From the IMG/VR virus record IMGVR_UViG_3300012017_001208, positions 1 to 25,944 of that record: 25,944 nucleotides of DNA. One strand, 5' to 3'. The number at the start of each line of letters is the position of its first letter. Within the stretch, counting starts at the first letter, position 1. The notes under the pieces are model-generated. The model saw nothing but the letters and a program-made list of their open reading frames with translations, was not told the origin of the DNA and ran no database searches. Position numbers and translations under genes: made by a program. Source of the DNA: a virus. Below are positions 8,400 through 13,402 of this stretch, in pieces.

Positions 8400-8689
8400 A
8401 CCTGCTCATTAAGCTCAACATAGGTTCCATAGAATCCAACAACCGCGTCAATGTTTACAGCGGTTAATTGTTGAGCTGGGGGAGTTTGTCCCGAATTACC
8501 GATTGGAACAAGTGCTGCTGCCAATGGGTTATATCTGGTCATCCTCAGAGTTGTTCCACCATTTGCCGGCATGGTTCTATAATCCGCGCCGATTGTATGG
8601 ATGAAATAAGGCACAGGAGTACTGAGCAATTTCATCGAAAATGATAGAAGAACCTGTGGAGGCAGAGTAGATGTTGTTGTAATAGACAT
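8400..8689 (-). CDS. Major capsid protein, exon 1 (residues 1-96 plus two bases)
   Basis: This is the N-terminal part of an N4-gp56-like major capsid protein, which forms the icosahedral shell. The ATG follows AAAGGTTAGAT. Residues such as TMPANGGTTLRMTRYNPLAA and GFYGTYVELNEQ match the N-terminal arm and E-loop pattern of the family. Without splicing the frame runs about 60 bases into the intron and stops at a TAG (8339-8341), giving a truncated 116-aa product that lacks most of the shell-forming fold. Spliced exons total 948 bases, in frame: 315 residues. The exon ends in GCAGGT, which pairs with GCCTGC in the intron to form P1. Confidence 0.88.
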
Positions 8690-8705
8690 ATCTAACCTTT
8701 ATTAG

Positions 8706-9389
8706 TTAGCGACGTCCTTGAGATGCTCGCATTTCCTCATACAATTTCTGACGCATTTCTGTTGTCATTCTTCCCGAGGCAAACTCTTCTGCGTGATCAA
8801 GTCCACTTTCTTTTAAAGAGGAGGTTGTTCTCGGTTTCTGTAGGTTTTGCCGTATGGTTTGTTTATCCACCTGTTCTGGATGTGCCCTATCCATCATGCG
8901 GATATACCTGTACGCAGCAACTCCTTTTGCATAAGGATCGCTAGTAGCTCTTAAGACTTTCGCTAGTTCTGGTTCATCTTTTATGAGTTTTCTAACGTTT
9001 TCCTCGCTTACCACGTCATCGAAATCAGTAAACTTTGATCTAAGCCTGTCCTCTGCTGTCTCCGCTTCAAACTTCACCCTTTCTTGTTGGTAGAGTTCTT
9101 TAGCCATTTTCTTTGCAAGCAACTTTACATCTTTCGCTGTGACGATATCATCGTCGGCTAATACAAGATCCTCTTCTTCTGGCTGAGGCTGATGGCTGAG
9201 GGCTGAGGGCTGTCTTTTTTCGTAATCTTCTAATCTCTGCTCGTAGTATTCGAGTTTTTTACGCATTTCTCTCCAGTTCCGATCCTGTTTAGATTCTTGA
9301 ACTTGAGCCTCTTGCGTAGGCTCTTGAACTTCTTGAGGCTGATGTGATACCTCTTGCTCTAACACATCAATTGGTTGTTCGTCATTCAT
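8706..9389 (-). CDS. Probable capsid scaffolding protein
   Basis: A 227-aa, highly charged protein immediately upstream of the capsid gene, where scaffolds normally lie. The N-terminal 40 residues are Glu/Gln-rich (VLEQEVSHQPQEVQEP). A helix with YYEQRLEDYEKR follows, then an acidic EEEDLVLADDDIV segment and long helices with KDVKLLAKKMAKELYQQERVKF. The C-terminus is basic (MRASQGRR), as expected for a scaffold that binds the inside of the shell. The start follows AAGGAACAGCTC. The DNA at 9181-9212, encoding SALSHQPQPEEE, is a short GGCTGA-type tandem repeat also seen in the gene at 22,090. No homology test could be run; the call rests on composition and position. Confidence 0.7.
   Translation of the reverse strand: MNDEQPIDVLEQEVSHQPQEVQEPTQEAQVQESKQDRNWREMRKKLEYYEQRLEDYEKRQPSALSHQPQPEEEDLVLADDDIVTAKDVKLLAKKMAKELYQQERVKFEAETAEDRLRSKFTDFDDVVSEENVRKLIKDEPELAKVLRATSDPYAKGVAAYRYIRMMDRAHPEQVDKQTIRQNLQKPRTTSSLKESGLDHAEEFASGRMTTEMRQKLYEEMRASQGRR
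9181..9212 (+). repeat. GGCTGAnGGCTGA microrepeat inside the scaffold gene
   Basis: GGCTGAGGCTGATGGCTGAG and a following GGCTGAGGGCTG form about five imperfect 6-8 base units. They encode the Ser/Pro/Gln linker of the scaffold on the other strand. The core GGCTGATGGCTGA is shared with 22,141-22,167. Confidence 0.7.
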
Positions 9390-9523
9390 GAGCTGTTCCT
9401 TGGCGAATGGATTTTACTGCCTATAAGTCTAGGATGCGCCTAGCCGATAGTACTTTCAAGATAGTTTTTCAATTCTGTTTATGTCAATTTTTTGTTATAT
9501 AATCTTTAGCTTTGAAGGAAGAT
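9390..9523. promoter_or_regulatory. Divergent intergenic region with rightward -10 element
   Basis: This region separates the leftward scaffold gene from the rightward 179-aa gene. TATAAT at 9498-9503 is a good -10 box for the rightward gene, but no convincing -35 lies at the usual distance. A small hairpin, CTAGG-ATGCG-CCTAG (about 9430-9444), may affect leftward transcription. GAAGGAAGAT just before 9524 is the ribosome-binding site of the rightward gene. Confidence 0.45.
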
Positions 9524-10063
9524 ATGAAAGAAATAGATCTCGTAGAAGGTAGAAAAAATACCAAAGAAATCAACATCTCTGAACTATCAGCAAATGCTTA
9601 TAGCACTCAAGAAAGGTTGCAAGTACAAGAGATAGTAGATGAGAAAAAAAAGAATCACCAAAAGATGATGGATAAGATAATTGCTGAACATCGTAACTAT
9701 GACCCCCAAGGTTATTATATCGTGGTGATTAGCAAAAACGACTACACCAATACCAACGTTATCAAAACTAGGTATTTTGTTAGATCAACAAAACCCGAAC
9801 CCGATTGGAGCCAAGATCTTTACTACTACGACAATCAAAAAGAGTGCCTGTATTTTATCTATAGCTTACCTAAGCAAGAGGACACGGTTTATTTCAAAAA
9901 GAATTGGGACCTATTTAAGCCTGAATGGGTAGAGCCCTACATGGCTGCTATTACTGCTATGCAAAATGGGACCCTTATTTATTGGGATGCACCAGGGAAA
10001 AAGATAGAAGACTTGACGCAACCTAAAAGAGATGCTACATCTAAGGTTAAACTAATTATTTAA
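9524..10063 (+). CDS. Unknown 179-aa protein on a rightward island in the late block
   Basis: ATG at 9524 is preferred over an in-frame TTG at 9512 because GAAGGAAGAT lies directly before it. The first 55 residues are charged and helical (LQVQEIVDEKKKNHQKMMDK), probably coiled. The rest looks globular and rich in Tyr/Trp/Phe: GYYIVVISKNDYTN, then KPEPDWSQDLYYYDNQKECLYFIYSL, then YWDAPGKK. It has no signal peptide. It runs against the flanking late genes, has its own -10 box and is followed after one base by a small membrane protein gene. That layout fits a separately expressed accessory (moron) unit, perhaps affecting the host or superinfection. No family is recognised. Confidence 0.75.
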   Translation: MKEIDLVEGRKNTKEINISELSANAYSTQERLQVQEIVDEKKKNHQKMMDKIIAEHRNYDPQGYYIVVISKNDYTNTNVIKTRYFVRSTKPEPDWSQDLYYYDNQKECLYFIYSLPKQEDTVYFKKNWDLFKPEWVEPYMAAITAMQNGTLIYWDAPGKKIEDLTQPKRDATSKVKLII

Positions 10064-10064
10064 A

Positions 10065-10190
10065 ATGTTCTCCCTAGGCGTTTACTCAGCGTTCCATCCA
10101 CAAAGAAGTGGTTGGATTATTTTTTTTTTATTTGTTTTCTTTTTTTGTATTATTGGATACATTTGGTCTGTCAATCAACCGATTGATTAA
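10065..10190 (+). CDS. Small single-pass membrane protein, 41 aa
   Basis: ATG lies one base after the stop of the 179-aa gene. The short N-terminus (FSLGVYSAFHPQRSG) carries an Arg, followed by one strongly hydrophobic span, WIIFFLFVFFFCIIGYIW (residues 17-34), and a short polar tail. This fits a one-span inner-membrane protein. There is no clear Shine-Dalgarno site, so translation would depend on coupling. A caution: the T-run coding for Phe also follows an imperfect hairpin (10093-10116) that could act as a terminator or attenuator, so the reading frame might be fortuitous. A good terminator lies 42 bases after the stop. Confidence 0.5.
   Translation: MFSLGVYSAFHPQRSGWIIFFLFVFFFCIIGYIWSVNQPID
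10093..10130 (+). terminator. Possible terminator or attenuator hairpin
   Basis: TCCATCCAC-AAAGAA-GTGGTTGGA forms a 9-base stem with one T-T mismatch and is followed by a nearly unbroken T-run (10117-10129). It lies within the small membrane protein frame, so it either ends the upstream transcript or attenuates expression of the small gene. Confidence 0.5.
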
Positions 10191-10231
10191 TATGAAAACA
10201 AACATATAACGGTTGTTTTTTGAAATTTTGG

Positions 10232-10267
10232 GAGGCTATCACGCTGAGTGTTTGGTAGCCTCTTTTT
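10232..10267 (+). terminator. Rho-independent terminator of the rightward island
   Basis: GAGGCTA (10232-10238) pairs with TAGCCTC (10256-10262), with further CAC/GTG pairing inside, followed by TTTTT. It points rightward and closes the 9,524-10,190 unit before the leftward SpoVG-like gene. Confidence 0.75.
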
Positions 10268-10284
10268 AAAATCTACTCTATTTT

Positions 10285-10548
10285 TTATAGACCCATAACT
10301 TTTTCAGCTTTGTTAGAAATAGCTTGCTCAATCGCTTCACTTAATATGCGATTAGTTGGATGGAAAATATTAACATCATGCTCACCGACTTTTCTAGTCG
10401 GATAAGTAATCCTATAACCATTTCCATCTAGCCTTTTATGGACGCCGATTGAACTAACATAGAATTGGCCTTCAATCTCTACAGAAGCAAAACCCACCAT
10501 GCCGTTTTTGGGTCGAATCGGAATTATTTCCACTTTTGTTATTTTCAT
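10285..10548 (-). CDS. SpoVG-family nucleic-acid-binding protein
   Basis: An 87-aa protein whose start MKITKVEIIPIRPKNGMVGF, followed by ASVEIEGQFYV, matches SpoVG: an initial strand, then a beta hairpin with V-x-I-x-x-x-F. The segment YRITYPTRK and the HPTNRILSEAIEQAI helix match the family's P-x-x-K/R and H-P-I/T-x-x-x motifs. SpoVG proteins are small dimeric DNA/RNA-binding regulators; phage versions are known but their job is poorly defined. Its ATG overlaps the stop of a 51-codon frame (ATGA), and TTGAAGGTATT serves as its ribosome-binding site. Of usual length (80-100 aa) and intact. Confidence 0.85.
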   Translation of the reverse strand: MKITKVEIIPIRPKNGMVGFASVEIEGQFYVSSIGVHKRLDGNGYRITYPTRKVGEHDVNIFHPTNRILSEAIEQAISNKAEKVMGL

Positions 10549-10700
10549 AATACCTTCAATTTTACGTTTTTATAATTGAAAAAACTCTGCTCCATTACCA
10601 AACCGTTGGCCACTTTTTGATCAAAAAAGCTAAAGAGCAGATAATCAAGCATTGTTTTTGATCGAAAAAAATCTAGCGCATTACTGAATTTTTCAGCCAT
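10545..10700 (-). CDS. Possible small protein, 51 aa, coupled to spoVG-like gene
   Basis: A frame from ATG 10700 that ends by overlapping the SpoVG-like start (ATGA), the coupling style used throughout this genome. The product is aromatic-rich, with FSNALDFFRSKTMLDYLLFSFF in the first half and NYKNVKLKVL at the end. No clear ribosome-binding site precedes the ATG, and two TTTTTGATC palindromes lie inside it, so it could instead be leader DNA that happens to be open. Unknown function. Confidence 0.35.
   Translation of the reverse strand: MAEKFSNALDFFRSKTMLDYLLFSFFDQKVANGLVMEQSFFNYKNVKLKVL
10614..10669. promoter_or_regulatory. Paired TTTTTGATC palindromes upstream of spoVG-like gene
   Basis: TTTTTGATCAAAAA (10614-10627) is a perfect palindrome, and TTTTTGATCGAAAAA (10655-10669) is a near copy 41 bases away, about four helical turns. 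Two identical-core sites on one face of the DNA upstream of a regulator gene suggest operator sites. The repressor is unknown. Confidence 0.4.
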
Positions 10701-10747
10701 CACTATCGGCTTATGACTAAACGCTAGACCATCCTTTTAAATGCCGA

Positions 10748-11011
10748 TTAACAACGCCACTTCTTACGAGCTAGCCTTAGACGTGATTTTGGATTTGCTG
10801 CAGCTTTTGGAAACATCTTCATCTGTCCTGCGGATCTAGCGCAATAAGATTTTCTACGTGCTGCTCTTTTTGGCCCTGGGTCTTTCTCTGTTACAGCCAT
10901 AGCAAGCTTAGAGCCTGGATTTTCTCTACGGTAGGAAGCAATTCCTTTGGGATTGAGTCCACCTGATTTTGATTTTCCCTCTTTACGTTGCCAAGCTGGT
11001 GTCTTTGCCAT
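10748..11011 (-). CDS. Small basic phage protein (DUF6321-like), 87 aa
   Basis: The N-terminus MAKTPAWQRKEGKSKSGGLN, followed by PKGIASYRRENPGSK, matches a small basic protein family widespread in phages and annotated, as far as I recall, as DUF6321. It is Lys/Arg-rich to the end (RLRLARKKWRC), so binding to DNA or to the acidic inside of the capsid is likely. The start follows GGAGATTCATC. It is the last of a run of small basic genes located between the terminase/portal genes and the capsid. No catalytic residues are seen. Confidence 0.75.
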   Translation of the reverse strand: MAKTPAWQRKEGKSKSGGLNPKGIASYRRENPGSKLAMAVTEKDPGPKRAARRKSYCARSAGQMKMFPKAAANPKSRLRLARKKWRC

Positions 11012-11029
11012 GATGAATCTCCGAATGCT

Positions 11030-11293
11030 TTAGCGTGATGATTTAGAGCGATTAGATGCATAGGTCTTTACCATCGTAGGTTTGCCTTTTACGCCCTGTT
11101 TTTTAGCCCTTTTGCGCTTTACTGCTGATTGTATTTCAGAAGGAGACATAGTGGTCGCTTTTGAGAGAGGAACGCATTTGGGATAGCCTTTAGAGGCTAA
11201 TTTGGCTTTCGGTCTACCGCATGGGGCGAATGATCCATCTTTCTTCTTGCCGATGTTTACCCATTTTTCAGCGAACCATTTTTTAAGACTCAT
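11030..11293 (-). CDS. Small basic phage protein (KWFAEKWVNI type), 87 aa
   Basis: ATG 11293 is chosen because it follows GGGGAGGGGGTT; the longer open frame to 11395 is occupied by another gene. The first 30 residues, SLKKWFAEKWVNIGKKKDG then SFAPCGRPK, with a conserved Cys-Gly-Arg, match a small protein family (DUF5872-like, from memory) found in phages and large viruses. The remainder is Lys/Arg/Ser-rich. It overlaps the upstream 50-aa gene by 11 bases. Likely a minor virion or DNA-binding protein; function unknown. Confidence 0.75.
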   Translation of the reverse strand: MSLKKWFAEKWVNIGKKKDGSFAPCGRPKAKLASKGYPKCVPLSKATTMSPSEIQSAVKRKRAKKQGVKGKPTMVKTYASNRSKSSR

Positions 11294-11435
11294 AACCCCC
11301 TCCCCGAGCTTTATATGTTTTGACAAGCCAAGCGTTGGCGTATGCGGATGGGTACACCTTGAATTTCTTCTTAGCTTCTGCTTTGACACGTGCATATAAA
11401 GCAGGGTTCGTTGGTTTTGGAGAACTATTTCCCAC
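11283..11435 (-). CDS. Small basic phage protein, 50 aa, GTG start
   Basis: A short gene with a GTG start eight bases after a perfect AGGAG (TTAGGAGCTTTAAACGTG). The protein reads VGNSSPKPTNPALYARVKAE then AKKKFKVYPSAYANAWLVKT and ends YKARGGGYES. The P-x-NPxLYxxVKxEAKxKFxVYPSAYANxW pattern is common among small phage proteins encoded next to DUF6321/DUF5872-type genes. It overlaps both neighbours (11 bases each), as expected in this packed late operon. Function unknown; the basic character suggests a packaged or nucleic-acid-binding protein. Confidence 0.8.
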   Translation of the reverse strand: MGNSSPKPTNPALYARVKAEAKKKFKVYPSAYANAWLVKTYKARGGGYES

Positions 11436-11610
11436 GTTTAAAGCTCCTAAGGGTTAGAGCTAGGTTTGCTCTTTTACCGAGCTTGCCACCTTTTTTTGCA
11501 GCTGATTTTAGTTTAGCAACAGGTATTTTTTTCTCCATGGGTACTTTTAAAGCTTTATGGAGTTTGCCTTTAGACTTAGGATTGAGTGCTTTTTGAATCC
11601 ACTTTTCCAT
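11425..11610 (-). CDS. Small basic phage protein, 61 aa
   Basis: ATG 11610 lies one base after the stop of the 97-aa gene (TAATATGG) and is preferred to the start at 11661, which would overlap that gene. The sequence runs MEKWIQKALNPKSKGKLHKA, then LKVPMEKKIPVAKLKSAAKK, then GGKLGKRANLALTLRSF. The K-IP-x-x-KL-x-x-AAK-x-x-GKLG-x-RA-x-LA-x-TL pattern resembles a family of small, very basic phage proteins seen with structural genes. Probably helical. Function unknown. Confidence 0.75.
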   Translation of the reverse strand: MEKWIQKALNPKSKGKLHKALKVPMEKKIPVAKLKSAAKKGGKLGKRANLALTLRSFKRGK

Positions 11611-11611
11611 A

Positions 11612-11905
11612 TTACTTCTTCTTTTTCGCCATGATCTTGATACCAAGAAGAACTTTTTCACCCTTCATATGTTTTTTAAGTTGTGCTGGGGAATATTTTG
11701 CGTATTCTTTGGCGTGCTCTTTACTCATTCCAGGAAGTTTTTTAGAGCCTTTATCCATCTTCGAAACACTAGCATAAGATTTCTTGCCAGCTTTTTTCTC
11801 CATACCTTCAGACTCATGCGCTCTCGCTTTAAGTGATTGTTTCTTTTTGCCTTTGTGTCGCATTCCCAAAGACTCTTTTAATTTATCATTAAACCCTTGT
11901 TGCAT
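11612..11905 (-). CDS. Small basic phage protein, 97 aa
   Basis: The start follows AGGGAGCGGTAAA. The N-terminus GFNDKLKESLGMRHKGKKKQ, then SLKARAHESEGMEKKAGKKSYA, matches a recurring small phage protein pattern (G-F-N-x-K-L-x-E-S-L-G-M-R, then E-S-x-GMEK). Nearly a third of the residues are Lys/Arg. It has a predicted helix, HAKEYAKYSPAQLKKHMKGEK, and a Lys-only tail. It is translationally coupled to the 61-aa basic protein downstream. A structural or DNA-condensing role is inference. Confidence 0.75.
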   Translation of the reverse strand: MQQGFNDKLKESLGMRHKGKKKQSLKARAHESEGMEKKAGKKSYASVSKMDKGSKKLPGMSKEHAKEYAKYSPAQLKKHMKGEKVLLGIKIMAKKKK

Positions 11906-11906
11906 T

Positions 11907-12161
11907 TTACCGCTCCCTAATTCTTCGCCATTTGATTACAGGGGGAGAATTCTTTATTTTGTATCCTTCCCATATTCTACCGTTAAACCAGGCTTTGAAT
12001 AGTTGCTGGTCGATGGTTTCTATTTCTACCAGATCAAAAGGTATTGGGCTATAGACAGTAAAAGATATCCAACCTTCTGGGTCTTTTTCTATCTTTGAAT
12101 AGAGTATTTTGATGTTATCAACGACAATCAATCTTTTGCTTTTGTCGGGAAAAACAATCAT
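11907..12161 (-). CDS. Unknown 84-aa late protein
   Basis: The start follows a strong GGAGGGGTT. The product is a compact mixed alpha/beta protein: RLIVVDNIKILYSKIEKD, then GWISFTVYSPIPFDLVEIET, then LFKAWFNGRIWEGYK. It is not basic like its downstream neighbours and has no membrane span. No family is recognised. It begins the small-protein run in the late operon. Confidence 0.65.
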   Translation of the reverse strand: MIVFPDKSKRLIVVDNIKILYSKIEKDPEGWISFTVYSPIPFDLVEIETIDQQLFKAWFNGRIWEGYKIKNSPPVIKWRRIRER

Positions 12162-12219
12162 AACCCCTCCAGCTTTTTTGATCTGGTGAATACAAATTAA
12201 AACATGAGAAGTTTTCTAG

Positions 12220-12378
12220 CTACTTACGACCTAAACTTATATTTTTAGAAAGTCTTACTTCGCTATTTTTAAATGTCCAAATCTCGCAATTATCTAAAAA
12301 AACGATCCAGTAAAGTTCCCCTTCTTCTCCTGAGTCAATCAGAAAGTTTGCGTAGCCGTGGCCTTTACTCGTCATCAT
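12220..12378 (-). CDS. Unknown small protein, 52 aa
   Basis: The tandem ATG codons at 12375-12378 overlap the end of the 131-aa upstream gene (ATGATGACGAGTAA), which supports coupled translation; a longer frame to 12408 is possible but has more overlap. The product is mainly beta: GYANFLIDSGEEGELYWIVF, then DNCEIWTFKNSEVRLSKNIS. The pattern of an acidic loop and W-bearing strands suggests a small beta-barrel-like fold. No family is recognised. Confidence 0.55.
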   Translation of the reverse strand: MMTSKGHGYANFLIDSGEEGELYWIVFLDNCEIWTFKNSEVRLSKNISLGRK

Positions 12379-12760
12379 CGAGATGATCGGATTTAGTTGG
12401 AGAATCACTTGTCGCCTTTGCGTAGATTATTTCGAGTTTCTTCAATCCGTCATCAATTGAGATAGACCCTTTTTTCTTTTCTATTTCCCATGCTTTTAAA
12501 TCATCATCGTAAAGCGGTTGTGAGTCTTTATACACCGATGCGTTTATTTCGTTTTCTAAAGCTTTCTTTTCTCTACGTATACCGATTTTAAGACGTGCGT
12601 AGTGATAAGCCTCTAAGAGATCAGGATCTTTTGATAAAAGTGTTGTAAATCTATTTTGAGATAACCTTTGCTCTGCAATGAATTCACGAAGAATCAGGTT
12701 CTTGGGGTCGTCTGCGTAAGCGTACAGTTCTTCAATAAGATGTTGTTTATCCTCTTTCAT
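12365..12760 (-). CDS. HTH protein, candidate small terminase subunit
   Basis: A 131-aa protein. The N-terminal half has the layout of an HTH phage protein: a first helix HLIEELYAYADDPKNLILRE, then FIAEQRLSQNRFTTLLSKDP, then a helix LLEAYHYARLKIGIRREKKAL. The second half has KDSQPLYDDDLKAWEIEKKK and a very acidic tail ending HLDDDE. This resembles small terminase-like proteins (HTH followed by a helical oligomerisation region), and no other small terminase candidate was seen. It lies away from terL, between RusA and small genes, which is unusual. It overlaps the RusA gene by 14 bases. Function is inferred. Confidence 0.5.
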   Translation of the reverse strand: MKEDKQHLIEELYAYADDPKNLILREFIAEQRLSQNRFTTLLSKDPDLLEAYHYARLKIGIRREKKALENEINASVYKDSQPLYDDDLKAWEIEKKKGSISIDDGLKKLEIIYAKATSDSPTKSDHLDDDE

Positions 12761-13142
12761 AGACTCTTACTTTGGTTCCTACCTCTAAACCGTATACCTT
12801 TTTACCTGAAATTTCAATAACTTGTTTGTCATCAATAAATACTATACCAGTTAGGCAATCTTCCATTTGCTTATTTAGGTTTGTGGTGTCAGGTCTTTTG
12901 GTATGAAATAGTTCTTCGTGGAACTTATTTTTTAAGATCTTTTTTCGTATGGTCTGAGGAAAAGGCAGTATATGAACGAACTCGAGTGCTATTGGTTTGT
13001 TGGAGGGAGGAAACGGAAAGCGCTCAACTATAAAGCGTTTCACTTCATCGATGTAAGCTTGATTCACGTTATAGAAAATGAAACGACTTCTTTGGACTTT
13101 CCAAGCTTTTGGTAAAAAGGGGATGAAGGTTTCAAATAGCAT
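12747..13142 (-). CDS. rusA: RusA-family Holliday junction resolvase
   Basis: RusA enzymes are dimeric, metal-dependent endonucleases that cut four-way DNA junctions. The 131-aa length is typical. The active-site block is clear: KRPDTTNLNKQMEDCL at residues 82-97, then TGIVFIDDKQVIE at 98-110. It supplies Asp85, Asp95 and the Asp104-Asp105 pair, with Lys91 as the conserved basic residue. The N-terminal IPFLPKAWKVQRSRFIF matches the usual beginning with P-x-P-K-x-x-R. The start follows TAGGACTCT. In a phage with ERF/YqaJ recombination it would resolve branched DNA before packaging, in keeping with its place in the late operon. Confidence 0.9.
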   Translation of the reverse strand: MLFETFIPFLPKAWKVQRSRFIFYNVNQAYIDEVKRFIVERFPFPPSNKPIALEFVHILPFPQTIRKKILKNKFHEELFHTKRPDTTNLNKQMEDCLTGIVFIDDKQVIEISGKKVYGLEVGTKVRVYERG

Positions 13143-13159
13143 AGAGTCCTAAAAGTTAA

Positions 13160-13198
13160 TAGCCCTGAGCAAAAAGGAAGATAAATGCAACAGGGCTA
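13160..13198 (-). other. Intercistronic hairpin
   Basis: TAGCCCTG (13160-13167) and CAGGGCTA (13191-13198) can pair as 8 bp, with a short GCA/TGC extension inside. It separates the 63-aa gene from rusA in the leftward mRNA. No long T-run follows, so it is more likely a processing or stability element than a full terminator. Confidence 0.4.
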
Positions 13199-13210
13199 CT
13201 AACCAATATA

Positions 13211-13402
13211 TTACTTCTGAGAAGTACCATATTTTTTGATTTGATTTGCTGAATACGCAACGATATCGTCTGCTTCTTTCATCGTATCATCAGGAATAGC
13301 ATAAGCTGCATCCCCTCCCCGACTACCAGCACGACCAACCTTCATACGCTTAACGTCTTGAGGCATGTTGGCGTATTCATCATGATCTGCGAACATTTTC
13401 AT
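13211..13402 (-). CDS. Unknown small protein downstream of portal, 63 aa
   Basis: Starts by a 4-base overlap with the portal stop (ATGA). The sequence is charged, MKMFADHDEYANMPQDVKRM, then KVGRAGSRGGDAAYAIPDD, ending in IVAYSANQIKKYGTSQK. Short proteins with an N-terminal D-x-EYANMPQ segment and a Gly-rich centre recur after portal genes in other phages as far as I recall, but I know no function. It is probably expressed in a fixed ratio with the portal. Confidence 0.7.
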   Translation of the reverse strand: MKMFADHDEYANMPQDVKRMKVGRAGSRGGDAAYAIPDDTMKEADDIVAYSANQIKKYGTSQK

